Below are positions 41,751 through 52,259 of a stretch of DNA of 64,000 bases, piece after piece. Made by a program: the position numbers and the translations under genes. Within the stretch, counting starts at the first letter, position 1. Every line of letters starts with the position of its first letter. The stretch comes from Viola odorata. Taxonomy: Eukaryota > Streptophyta > Magnoliopsida > Malpighiales > Violaceae. The stretch is from the NCBI GenBank assembly GCA_963691705.1, contig OY829544.1:34803917-34867916 (forward strand), read 5' to 3'. A model generated the notes under the pieces. It saw nothing but the letters and a program-made list of their open reading frames with translations. It did no database searches and had not been told where the DNA came from.

Positions 41751-43532
41751 TAATGCTTCTCTGCTTGTGTAATCTCTCTCTAAGGTTCTGATTCTTGGAG
41801 CCACCACATGCAAGTCTTTTAAGAAGAGACTTTTTGCAACTGATGGCCTTTCATATACTTGGACTGCTACCATTTTTCTAGTTGAAGGTTGAAAAATCAT
41901 GCCAATTTTGTTTTGCATTCGAGGAAATGATGGAGGAATGTAAAGTACAGAGAAAATTGCGAGTTATTTTTTTCGCAACATGATTCTTTTCGCAGCACAG
42001 AAACAATAGAAATATTCATTTTGATCCCCTTGTATACTTTCTTTTGGCCTCTAGCTAGAGTATACTGGCAAAGCAGCTCGGACTGCAGTTTATTTGCCTT
42101 GAGATGAATGAGCAATAAAGGGAAATGAACTTCTTATTTGTATGGATGTCATATGTCGAGTAGTTTTGTTGATCTAATTGATAAAATTTAAAAAATAAAA
42201 CATGAGTCGTTATTTTCTTTTCTTTTCGTCAGACGAAAGAAACAAGGGCGATTAACCAACCTAACATATGAACGCCAAGATCTTAGAAATATGCCAAATA
42301 AGATGAGAAATCTGCCACGAAATTCCCCTCCATTTAAATATGTGAAATAGAAAACTCAGTCACGGGGTGACACTTTTTCGGATATGGAGGGAGTTTCACA
42401 AGATGTGATGTATATAGGTAAAGGAAGTATGCAAAATGAAGGAAATAATAGTGAAATGTTATCTATGAGTATAGTTCGTAACTCAATAGCTAATAGCTTA
42501 ATGATGAATAAATAATTGTGATTTATATATGTAAAACTTTTAAAAAGTGCAAAATATTTAACTTTTTTTTTCTTCTAATTGTTTTAATTTTTGTTATAAA
42601 TAAAATGTTAATTATTTGTTTAAAGAAATAGATTGATTTAAATAATCTATATAGATACTAAAAAATATTAATTATAATATTTGAAATAAATTATGTCCTT
42701 TATAGTCATTTTACATTCCAACCATAGTTTTAACCGTAGTTTTTACCAAACACCATAAACAACTTCTGGTATCTCACAACACTTTTAACAAATATTTACC
42801 AAACAACATACTGATTTTTCCAGAAGTGATTTTCATACAGCACTTCTTCCTACGATACTTTTCCAGCCAGAACCTCAATGCCAAAAGGAGCCAGAAGTAA
42901 TCTTATTAATTATTTTTTAAAATTTAATATATATATATATAGGCTTTCCAATGGGGATATAGTTAAGTAGTTGTCTACTAGTAATAAAATATCAAGCGGC
43001 TCAAATACGAGTCTTATATTTGCCTATAAAAAAACATGAACTTTTTTTACATTACTTTAAAAAATCATAGTTTCTTTGCTAGTTATGAGTTTGATCCTTA
43101 ATATTATAAAGATAATTAACAATATAATCATTAAAAAAAGTACTTAGAATATTCATCCAGACCGAGAATGAGTAGATAATTTGAGGCCAACCTTCCGGTG
43201 AGAACTCGCCCAGGAATACAAATAAGGAAAGTGCAGCCGAAAATAATGCAATTGTGGAATTCCGTTCAAATAGAAAGCTTTTGCTTTTTTGCGGGTTCAA
43301 GGTCAGCTCTAGGCTCGAATAGTAGCGAACCAAGAAATTCTCATAGTTGAATAAATGAGACGTTGTAAACTTTCCACCAGATAGTAAAATTGACTCTTAT
43401 TAAAACAAGCATTATACTCTTTTTTAGTTTAGGACATTTTCTACTTAATAATATTTTACCATAAATATAAATTATATGTATATGTTTTTTTAAATTTGAG
43501 TAAAGTTACTTATGAGTGGCTTTGTCCATGAG
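41751..43532. other. AT-rich intergenic DNA
   Basis: The first few hundred bases may be the 3-prime UTR of the IF-2 gene. After about 42500 the sequence is strongly AT-rich with a (TA)n stretch near 42930. A minus-strand frame at 43333-43079 (FLFERNSTIALFSAALSLFV) was not recognised. Nothing else is supported. Confidence 0.5.
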
Positions 43533-45321
43533 TAGGGATGACGATGATATGGATATCCACGATATTCACCTAAACTATATTCATACCATTTATTTTTCAC
43601 CATATCCATATTCATACTATTAAGTATCCATTAAGTATGGATAGTTAGTGGTATCCATTAATGGAAAAAAACTTCTAAAATGCACCACTCAGTATTTATC
43701 TAGGGATGACGATGGTATGGATATCTACGATATTTATCTAAACCATACTCATATCATATCCATACTATTACTACCTATTTTTATATTAGGTCAAAGCATA
43801 TCCATACCACTAGCTATCCATACTTAATGGATATCCGTTAATGGAAAAAAAAGCTTCTAAAAGGTATCACTCAATATTTATGGGTTTGTAAATCGACTAA
43901 TGTACTCCACAATAAACAAAAAAAAATTACTTCTAATAGTACGTGAAGAACTTTGAATATAAAAATTAAAAAACACAATCAAAATCTACATGAAATAAAT
44001 TGAAAAATATCCAGAAACACACTAAAATTTAACAAATTACAAATCCTCAAGCTCATTATCAAATAGACAAGTCCAAATTGCAAGTAATTATTCTTGAGTT
44101 ACTACACTTGTTTCCTCATCATTCTCCAGATCGCATACATTTAATGGTTGTGTGAGTAGAGCGGGTTGCTTACACAGATGGGGTGTTGCTAGTGCTTGCC
44201 TAGTTGCCTAATTCTACGATTTACTTAGGATTGAGATTTGTCACTTACAAAACTATGTAGTTTGGCTAGTTTACTATACAATTTTTTTTCAATTCTTTTA
44301 ATTCTTTTAGTCAAAATTTTGTTTAAATTATAAAAAAAAATATTAATACAAACTTATTATTAATTCACTTATTATAAGACTATATATTATATATTTTAGT
44401 TTAAAGCATAATATATAAATGGATAATGCGGATAATTAAACATGCAAAACCATATCTATACCATTTACCGTGGATAATAAATATTCATATCCATATTTGT
44501 ACAATTTACCAATGGATACTCTAAATGGATAATTAATCGATATGGTTGGCATGGATAGACATTATTATCCAGTCCACTATCATCCCTATATTCATGGGTT
44601 CGTAAATCGACCAATGTTCTCCACCATGAACCCAAAAAAAATACTTCTAAAAGTACATGAAGAACTTCAAAAATAAAAGCTTAAGCACACAATCGAAATG
44701 TACATGGATTAAATTGAAAAATATCCAAAAATACTAAAATTTAACAAATTACAAATCCTCAAACTCATTATCAAATTGACAACTAAGATAAGCCCAAATT
44801 GCAAGTAATCATGCTTGAGTTACTACACTTGCTTTCTCATCATTCTCCATATCGCACACGCTTAACGGTTGTATGAGTAGAGCGAGTTGCTTATACAAAT
44901 GCGGCGCTGCTAGTACTTACCTAGTTATATGTTTCTACGATTTACTTAAGGTTGAGACTTGTCACTTACAAACTATGTCGTTTGGCTAGTTTACTATACA
45001 ATTTTTTTCTTCAATTATTTTAATTCTTTTAGACAAAATTTTGTTCAAATTATAAAACAAAATAAATATTAATACAAACTTATTATTAATTCACTTATTA
45101 TAAGACTAAATATTATATATCTTAGTTTAAAGCATAATATATAAATGGATAATGAATAATATGGATAATTAAACATGCAAAATCATATCTATATCATTTA
45201 CCGTGGATAATAAATATTCATATCCATATCCATACCATTTACCAATGGATACTCTAAATTGATAATTAATGGATATGGTTGGCGTGGATATCCATTATTA
45301 TGAAATCCACTCTCATCCCTA
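43533..45321. mobile_element. hAT-like MITE, outer copy (interrupted)
   Basis: The element starts TAGGGATGACGATGATATGG and ends with an inverted CATCCCTA. It is flanked by TCCATGAG (43525-43532) and CCCATGAG (45322-45329), an 8-bp duplication with one mismatch. Short terminal repeats and 8-bp duplications are typical of hAT transposons. No transposase is encoded. Without the inner copy (43701-44588) it is about 900 bases. Confidence 0.8.
43701..44588. mobile_element. hAT-like MITE, inner copy of the same family
   Basis: 888 bases, from TAGGGATGACGATGGTATGG to CATCCCTA. The sequence closely follows the outer copy, for example the segment with AAATTTAACAAATTACAAATCCTC at about 44025 and 44738. 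Flanks TATTTATC (43693-43700) and TATTCATG (44589-44596) match at six of eight positions, consistent with an old duplication. It lies at the matching point where the outer copy resumes. Confidence 0.75.
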
Positions 45322-45329
45322 CCCATGAG

Positions 45330-45820
45330 AATGAGAACAAGAACTTATTCATTTTCTTCGTCCCCACGTTGTTTAAAAGTGTAAACTATTAGATTTGACA
45401 AATCCGAACAAAAAAAATTAAATCAACATTTATCGGGTGGTGTACAACGTTCTGATTTTGGCAAGATTTTAGTATCATGTAGTTCTCTTCGTACTCTACA
45501 AAATGAAAGGTATAGATCGTTCACGAGTTGCTCTTTCCGGGTATTTTTTTTGTTACTCAAATTATTCTCTTGTTCTTCTTGGTTCAAGTTGTTGGCATCT
45601 TGGGTTAAGGTATCTTTTAGCTTTACTATCTGTGATTGCCTAAGTTGTACCGGGTACACGTTAATCTTAATAGTGGATTTATTACTAGCTTGGTCTTGTA
45701 GATTTTACCTCGATTTGGGGGTTTTCCACGTAAACATTTCTGGTGTTATTTTGTGTGATTGGTTTAATTTTCTGTTGAAGTTTAGTTTGGTATAAAATTA
45801 TGGCTTGATAATTTATTGGT
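45330..45820. other. Unassigned spacer
   Basis: About 490 bases between the MITE pair and an LTR fragment. No supported gene or element was seen. Confidence 0.4.
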
Positions 45821-46597
45821 TGATAGCATATTTTTATGCACGATTTTCTTCCCATTTTCTCACCCATTTAAGGCATGATTATGCTAATTTACCCTTATTT
45901 TCATTACTTTTGCAGATTTAGGCCTAAAATGGGAGTTCATGCGAAAAGAAGCATTTTTGGGGCATTTTGTGCAGTTTTGAGCTTCAAGACCCAGAGTCGA
46001 GGTCCCGAGTCCAAAGCAGCGTTCAAGGTCCCGAATCGGATTCCCCATTCGGGACCCCGAAGGGCGAAGAATGACATTTCCACGTGTCATCTCGCTAGAG
46101 CTTCCATGTGCCTCCTCTGACACTGTTCCTGCAATCTGCACTAACCACCAAATACCTACCGCCCTGACCAAGTCAACCCTTGAGCCCAATCCAGACCTGC
46201 CCAAAGCTGGAAAAATCAGACAGCTTTATGCTTTTTCAGCTTTGTGCTTTAAGGAGCATGGATCCATTTTTATAGGCTTTCAATTAATGCATTTTGTCCA
46301 TAGTTTTAGGCTGAAGATATTTTGTGCTTAGAGCTCTACTATATAAAGGGCATCTAAGAGTAGTTTAGGGTATCTTGGATCATCCATGATCATTTAGTTT
46401 TTAGGAAGAACACTCTTAGACTTCTCTCTAGTTTATCTCTCTACTTCTTGTTAGCTTCCTTCATCCTTGCCGCCGGGCTTCAAACGTTTTTAGTAACAAG
46501 TCTTCTTTCCTTAATCTATTTATTTACTTGTTATGCTTTCTTTAATTGTTATTTGTTCATCTTCAAGCATGAGTAGTTAAATATTTAATTCTTAGCA
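45821..46597 (+). mobile_element. Truncated Athila-like LTR (5-prime half)
   Basis: It starts TGATAGCATATTTTTATGCA and follows the minus-strand layout of the LTR of element A: a GGCATGATTATGCTAATTT block, TTTTGCAGATTTAGGC, a TATATAAAG box (TATAAA at 46342-46347), and AAGCATGAGTAGTTAA near 46565. It is cut at about 46598, where the Tat fragment D1 starts. About 800 bases of LTR would be expected after this point. Confidence 0.65.
46342..46347 (+). promoter_or_regulatory. TATA box in the truncated Athila-like LTR
   Basis: TATAAA within CTATATAAAGGGC, about 520 bases into the LTR, the same relative order as in the LTR of element A. Confidence 0.55.
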
Positions 46598-46602
46598 AAG
46601 GG

Positions 46603-48241
46603 TTATTCAAGGGCTCTGACATCCAATGGAAGCTCTGACACGTCATTCAAAGTGCGTTCGCGATGAACCTCCAATGGAAGCTCTGACATCTCCTCCCTAT
46701 CTTGAGGAGAGCCAAATATCGCACCTACTATCGAACCCACCGGCTCGCTTCGCAATAGCGGATCCGATATTCCCAGTGCGCGGATTCCGCTGGTGCCAAA
46801 GTGAGACAGATCCAAGCGATAAGAAGCGGCTCCTTGAGGACCTTGAGGGGACAGATTGGCAGTAAAGGGAGGAGAGCGATTTTTGACGGAACCACCGACT
46901 CCTGATATAGAAGTGCAGAATAATGGCGGAAAGTCATTTATTAGAGGGTCAGGAGTAGCTCCAGGCTCACGATTCAGTGCAGAGACATCAGGGATGCAAG
47001 AAGAGATAGGAGAGTCAGGAGCGGTAGTTGGAGGAGGAAGGTTGACCTCTGGCGGAGCCTCGGAAGTATCAGAAGGAATGTCGGTTGACGCCTCAGCTGC
47101 TGCAGTCGCTTTGGAGGTACTCGCACCAACAAGAGCATTAGCCCTAGTAGCAGGAGTTTCGTTCACCTTCTTCAAAGCAACCTCGGCAACTGGGTTGCTA
47201 TTTCCCATTCTTAGCTTCTTCCGCTGAGCGGCGGAAGCATGACGAAGCCCAGAGTCGGTATCCATGTCCTCGCTACCGCTGTCGGTTACTTCAGTTTTAG
47301 GACGATTCGGAGCCACTCCTTTCTGAATGGGTAACCAGTTCTCGAGAAAACGGGAGGTACGGTCGGAGGTGTTGCGCCTGGCAACAGTTTTAAATCTTTT
47401 TCTTTTTGGTGGAACGGCAAGGTGACTGGAACTCTCATGCGGGGGAGATGGTGGCATTGATTGAAGCGGCCTCACGTTCAGAGGAACGTCCTTATCGCTC
47501 TACGGTTGATTTTCAGCGTCACCTGCCAACGGGACATATCAGAACAGTGAATAAGTTGAAGCGATAACGAAGGAAAATAAACTTACTTATAGTACACTTC
47601 TCTATAAGCCTGTACAAGGCAAACTCTCGAATGCGAAAAGACGAGTTCAGCTCCAGCAGCATGTTCGTTTGCCGAAGTTCTTCCTTGGACACGGTTGACG
47701 GGTTTGTCCAAATGGAATCATCAAGACACTGATTGAAGCCCCTAGGCCAAGGGCGGAAAGGAAACTTCACGATGAAGAAACCGCTCTTCCAATCGGACAC
47801 AGTCTCTTCAAAGCCCTAGAATTTCTGCCAGAATGACTGCACTAACACGTCATTCCACCTTGGGGCGATATCTACCACACAGTTACGGCACCTAAAACTA
47901 AAAAACTTGCGGAATAAATTGACAAACGGGACAAGGATACCCCGCAACTCACAAATACGAATCAAGGCATGAATCCCGCACCAAGAAGGAGGAATAATCT
48001 GAGCCGGATTAATGTCGTATCGAACTAATAATTTTTTCACCGCTTCGTGGATGGGAAAGCGAAAGCCGTAAAGGAACATGTTAAAATATATCATCCTACC
48101 GCCCCCCTGATAGAGGGTCATGAAGCCGATGACCAGCATCAGGAATCCTAACGGAGTAACCAGGGGGGAAAAAGATACTGTTTTCCTCCAGCTCTGCCTC
48201 CAATACCGCTTGATCAACAAAAATACTGGGTGTTTTTTCAA
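46603..48241 (-). pseudogene. Antisense Transposase_28-like gene in D1, truncated
   Basis: The domain part (about 48190-47587) has PPGYSVRIPDAGHRLHDPL, MFLYGFRFPIHEAVKKLL, YDINPAQIIPPSWCGIHALI and SDWKSGFFIVKFPFRPW. A TAG near 47816 interrupts FWQKF-GFEE. A 64-bp GT-AG intron (47523-47586) follows EKCTI. The second exon carries a TAG after ENQP and then 290 open codons (47475-46603) with RPLQSMPPSPPHESSSH, NWLPIQKG and AQRKKLRMGN, matching 21701-21015 of element C. The coiled-coil tail present in C is lost at the left break, and the last ~30 residues (ELPLEVHRERTLN twice) come from a short local duplication. Confidence 0.75.
47523..47586 (-). other. Inferred 64-bp intron in the D1 antisense gene
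   Basis: Minus-strand donor GTAAGT at 47586 and acceptor GTTGGCAG ending at 47523. Phase 1, at the same codon position as the 66-bp intron of element C. Confidence 0.75.
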
Positions 48242-48811
48242 TTTATAAATCTATGGGCCGCTAGAGACTCCTCAAAGACCTATTTGTGGCAAGAGGCCAC
48301 TGAGAATCCTTGGGTATTCTAGATGTACTCATAACGAATCGGCAAGAAGAAAATCTGAGGAAAAAGAAGTGAAGTACCTTGAACAAAAGGCGGTGGATAA
48401 AACCGTCGGCGCCGGCGAGCGGTGGTCGTGACTTCCTTCGAAGTAAGAATCTAGAGAGAGAAAGGGAGAAAATTTCAAAGTGCAAGCAAAGAGTATTAAA
48501 AGAGAGCAGTTACTCCCTTTTGAAGGTTGAGTTCGAGAATCGAACAGCCTGTAAAAACGGGAGCGCCCCAAAGCAAAATTGACACGTGTAAAAACCTCAG
48601 AAGGATATTTATGTCCATGCATTTATATCTTCTAGAGGGGGTAGTTACTGACAATCAGTTGCAAGCGGTTACATCGAAGCAACAGTTAGTTTCTCAGCGA
48701 TAGCCATCCAAAGAGGAGCTAACGCCCGAACATGCAAGACTAAAAAAGCAAAGCATCATTTCATTCAATAATAAGCCATACGGCATCTACAAGGGATTGC
48801 CAGGGGCGGAA

Positions 48812-49237
48812 TCAATCCTCTTCAGGCCAGTAAGAGGACCAGTAGTAGTATTCCTCATCGGAGGGCGGAAGCTCCTCATCAGCAAAAGGAGGGGATTTGT
48901 CAGCCTTTCGCTCCGGGCTCAGCATTAATGACTTGGATTCCTCCTTTGTAGCCGAAGATGCCGCCTTGGCGACGGTATCGCCTAAAGGAATCTCCTCTTC
49001 AAACCAGTCAGTAGGAGGAAACAATTTTTTGCCCTTACAGGACGGAGGGGCTGAAAATGAAGAAAACCAACCAGTGGTTTCAGAATGTGCTCTCTTCTTC
49101 GATCCCTTCTGACCTCCACGGCAGGGCAATCGCCTCTTCCGGCACGGCGGCGAAGGAGGATTGTCAGAATTCGGTGTCGTCGGAGGGGTCGGACAAGATT
49201 CTCGCTCACCGAAAACCTGATCATGTGAATCGGCCAT
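48812..49237 (-). CDS. Antisense small gene in D1 (second of the block)
   Basis: A 141-residue open frame, MADSHDQVFGERESCPTPPT to YYYWSSYWPEED. It matches 23415-22972 of element C: Pro/Ser-rich N-terminus, basic cluster (RKRRLPCRGGQKGSKKR) and acidic aromatic end. No known family is recognised. Intact in both elements. Confidence 0.65.
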   Translation of the reverse strand: MADSHDQVFGERESCPTPPTTPNSDNPPSPPCRKRRLPCRGGQKGSKKRAHSETTGWFSSFSAPPSCKGKKLFPPTDWFEEEIPLGDTVAKAASSATKEESKSLMLSPERKADKSPPFADEELPPSDEEYYYWSSYWPEED

Positions 49238-49766
49238 GAGAGGTGAAAATCAGTAGCAGCAAAAAAATATAAAGAAGAAGATGAACAGGAAAAAGAAGAA
49301 GAACTCCCCATAAATAGATAAAGTGGTGAGACTCTTCAAATTTTTCAAGTAACAGAAGGATAATTTAATGCATCTCGAGAAGATCAACCATAATGGCAAA
49401 ATTAAAATTCTTTGATCACGCCTGTGGGGATTTCTCTATAATCAAGAAGCACAGAAAAACCGCCCAATCAGTTATTGCCAAAGAAGCGGCGAATGATTAG
49501 TACAGAACGGTTCGCCAGAACAACCGTCGCCACCTGGCAGATAAAGAAGAATAAATACAGCAGAAATTTGACCAATAGCAGACTCATTTTCAGGTTGGCT
49601 GACACAGCCCTCAACTGAAGCAAGGGCTAACGCCCTAAAAAGAAGGAAAGAGATTGCGAGCCCAATACCGAAAAGAAGTTTCATTACGGCGTAACGGCCT
49701 AGATATACGTCCGCATACATAATACATATAAAGGAAAAACAAAAAAGAAGGCACAGCGGCAAGCCT

Positions 49767-50156
49767 TCAAGCCCGAGACCCGGCGTCGTTGTCGTCATCC
49801 ACCAGCAGAATGGGGATGTCCCTCAAGGCGTCCACCACAGAAGTCAGCTCCGAAGAGGTGCTTCTCATGCTCTTCAAGCAGCAATTCAAAAGATCCTTCC
49901 TCTGCTGCAGCATGGCGATGGCTACCTCGATGCGACATACGACAACAACCAACTTTGAGACATTCCCGATAAGATTAAAGTCCTCCATGGTAGCGGCCCC
50001 GATCCTGGCCTGAATGGGGGTCATCATTCCCCGAAGTTCCAGCATATCCTCACCGGTCTTCGTCAGCATGTTCTCCAGAAAGCTGACGTCACCCTTAGTG
50101 AGATTCTTGAGGGTTAAGGCTTTGGAAATCAGAAAGTTTCTAGTGAGATCGTCCAT
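49767..50156 (-). CDS. Antisense small helical gene in D1 (first of the block)
   Basis: A 129-residue open frame, MDDLTRNFLISKALTLKNLT to VDDDNDAGSRA. It is clearly related to 24312-23929 of element C along its whole length (AMLQQRKDLLNCCLKSM, SSELTSVVDALRDIP). Predominantly helical, acidic end. Function unknown. Confidence 0.68.
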   Translation of the reverse strand: MDDLTRNFLISKALTLKNLTKGDVSFLENMLTKTGEDMLELRGMMTPIQARIGAATMEDFNLIGNVSKLVVVVCRIEVAIAMLQQRKDLLNCCLKSMRSTSSELTSVVDALRDIPILLVDDDNDAGSRA

Positions 50157-50374
50157 GAAGAAATGGAAAATGAGAAGCAGAGAGAGTGTGAAGAGTCGGC
50201 ACTGGAAAAAGGATCGCCTTTATAGATGCGCACCAAGGTGTGCGCTTCTAAAATTGAGTTGTCCCGTTATCCCGGAGCCGCCAGGGGGAAGGATTAACGC
50301 GGAACTCCTGATGAACGCCCGCGATACTCAAGTGGAGTACGAATTAAAACTCAAAAGAACGTAAGACCTCGCAA

Positions 50375-50530
50375 TTTGTAGGTGGCCTACAACGTAAAAC
50401 CGCGTCAATATTGCAGGTAGCTCCGAGCAGCGTAAAACTGCGTCAATATTGCAGGTAGCTCCGAGCGGCGCAAAACCACGCAAATTGTAGGTAGTTATGG
50501 CGAAAAACCATGTCGGAGTTACAGGCGGCG
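50375..50530 (+). repeat. Minisatellite in D1 (about 42-bp units)
   Basis: Three to four units share GCGTCAATATTGCAGGTAGC and a GGCGTAAAAC-like start. In D1 the array lies between the antisense block and the LTR, whereas in element C the arrays lie on the other side of the block. The following segment (CCGGATCCAACGAGCTTGGA near 50540) recurs in C near 16508. Confidence 0.75.
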
Positions 50531-50987
50531 TACGACCAGGCCGGATCCAACGAGCTTGGATGGAAAAGGCGACAGTAACGACCCCCCGATATTGGCGAGT
50601 GAATGCCTCTGAGGGAGTAAGGGTAACTTACGTCTATCGTTGCATGATATTTTCACTAACAAAACCACATTTGAGAATGTGCAGGAAACACAAGACAATA
50701 TCGCTTTCAAAATGATATTCGAAGCTCTGAAGGGATAACGCCGGAAGGCTCTACCATGACGATGTTAATCATATGAGCGCCCTCTCAGTGACCGATCGTT
50801 ACCACCGAAGATCGGTTCCCGTTATCCGCTTCGCTATCGCATATCCAGCGCAAAGGAACTGACGAAGGAATCAGAAAAACTCAGAGATTCTCACGAATCT
50901 AATGTGGCGCAAGAGGAGTAACGTTCCTCCAGATGCCAGGGAAAGAAGCCCTTGGTGAACACTCGGGCTCTATTTCAGTTGGGCTTA

Positions 50988-51140
50988 TGATAACAGTTGA
51001 TGAAACACCAAGGGTATATCTATCTTCTCACCCTAAGTCAAAGCCAGGTCCCCGTGGACCTTGACTGGCGTCAACGCCCTGGCTGTCGCCCGCGTTAGGC
51101 CAAGGAATCCTAGGATGGTCAACATCAGCGAGGGGATTTA
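50988..51140 (+). repeat. Start of the 3-prime LTR of D1
   Basis: TGATAACAGTTGATG opens an LTR that is lost after the GGTCAACATCAGCGAGGGG segment near 51136. The same motif occurs about 130 bases into the LTRs of C and D2. Confidence 0.65.
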
Positions 51141-51541
51141 GATGTCCTACAAATGACACATCTACCTACGATCACGTGATGTTTGGAGGTGGATTTAGAT
51201 GTCCTACAAATGACACATCTACCTACGATTTTATGTACATCCACCTTCATCTATGGCCAAAAGAAATGTGACTTCAAAACGTGTAAGGTTTTGACCATAC
51301 CAAAGTGTCCACTCAAGACTCCACAATGAGCTTCTAAAATAAGCAATTCTCTAATACTAGAGCGTGGTATGCATAACCTATCATGTTTAAACAAAAAGTT
51401 GTCACGTTTAATGAAATACAATTGTGTTCTGTGAGTACATGCTGCATAAATATCCCTAAAATCCTCGTCATTCTCATATAGTTCAATAAATTGAGCAAAT
51501 CCAAATATTTGTGCATCGAGGGAGTTTATGAGAGCGTACAT
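51137..51541 (-). pseudogene. Integrase fragment of an unrelated gypsy element
   Basis: The minus-strand frame 51541-51251 contains AQFIELYENDEDFRDIYAAC, KHDRLCIPRSSIRELLILEA and HCGVLSGHFGMVKTLHVLKS, ending HFFWP. This is the RNase H-integrase linker and the zinc-binding domain (HH part) of a different gypsy lineage. After a stop it goes on with VGRCVICRTSKS, the CC part, which is present twice because of a 55-bp tandem duplication (51137-51230). No other part of that element is present. Confidence 0.75.
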
Positions 51542-51616
51542 TCAAGAGAGTGCGTTAGTGATACGATCGCTCCAATCGCATCGCGTACTCAAAGCCGACG
51601 CCAAAACCTCATGGCA

Positions 51617-52173
51617 TGATAACAATCCGCCTATCGGCAAGGGCATTTTCGTCTTATACCCTGAGAAGAGGGTACAACTACTGTTCCTACCGCAAAGACA
51701 GCATCGAGGCTATCGCCTCCCTCTATGTGACTAACGCTGGGATGGTCGACATCAGCGGGGCGGTCTTACACTCAACACTGTTATAACAGACGACGCTACC
51801 CCATCCCAGTCCAAGACAAGCTTCTCGTTTGGGGTGTAGGCATTGCCTCACATAGGTAACACCTACCCCGATAGCTCACTCCACCAACGGGGAATTCTAA
51901 CCCCCTCCATCGGGAGCGTTAGCCCCCTATGATCCAGATCACTCATAAACGCTCCATTTTCATCTATAAATACTTCCTCCACAAAGGAGGAAGGTAAGTA
52001 CGAATTACTAGCCCAAGCTCTGCCAAATTCACTACACATACTGACTTAAGCATCGGAGTGTTTCCGCCGGAGACCCCCTCCGACGTATTGCAGGTACTGC
52101 GGACCGTCGTGGGCACTGATCTGAGAGGACCAATTTCTCCATATATCCTTCGGCAGAAGACAAATTCTTATCA
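51617..52173 (+). repeat. 5-prime LTR of D2
   Basis: 557 bases, from TGATAACAATCCGCC to AAATTCTTATCA. It shares GGCATTTTCGTCTTATACCC and GGATGGTCGACATCAGCG with the LTR of C and has a TATAAATA box at 51965-51972. The primer site follows after three bases. Confidence 0.78.
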
Positions 52174-52176
52174 AAT

Positions 52177-52194
52177 TGGTGCTCTCGTTGAGAG
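52177..52194 (+). other. Primer binding site of D2
   Basis: TGGTGCTCTCGTTGAGAG, three bases after the LTR; matches the site of element C except for two changes. Confidence 0.75.
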
Positions 52195-52259
52195 TGTTGG
52201 TTCTATTAAGTGAGCATCCTTAATAACCAAGCTCCTTCCTCCCCGAAGCTAGAAGGGTT

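Larger units (their letters stand above)
46598..51140 (+). mobile_element. Element D1: 3-prime part of a Tat-lineage element
   Basis: It contains the antisense gene block (46603-50156, minus strand), a minisatellite (50375-50520) and the first ~150 bases of an LTR (from TGATAACAGTTGATG at 50988 to about 51140). Gene order and sequence match the right half of element C. The left end cuts the last antisense gene, and gag and pol are absent. The LTR start is close to, but distinct from, that of C and D2. Confidence 0.8.

Noticed and set aside
43079..43333. Minus-strand frame that might be organelle-derived
   Set aside because: The sequence was not recognised as any plastid or mitochondrial gene, and the region is AT-rich intergenic DNA.
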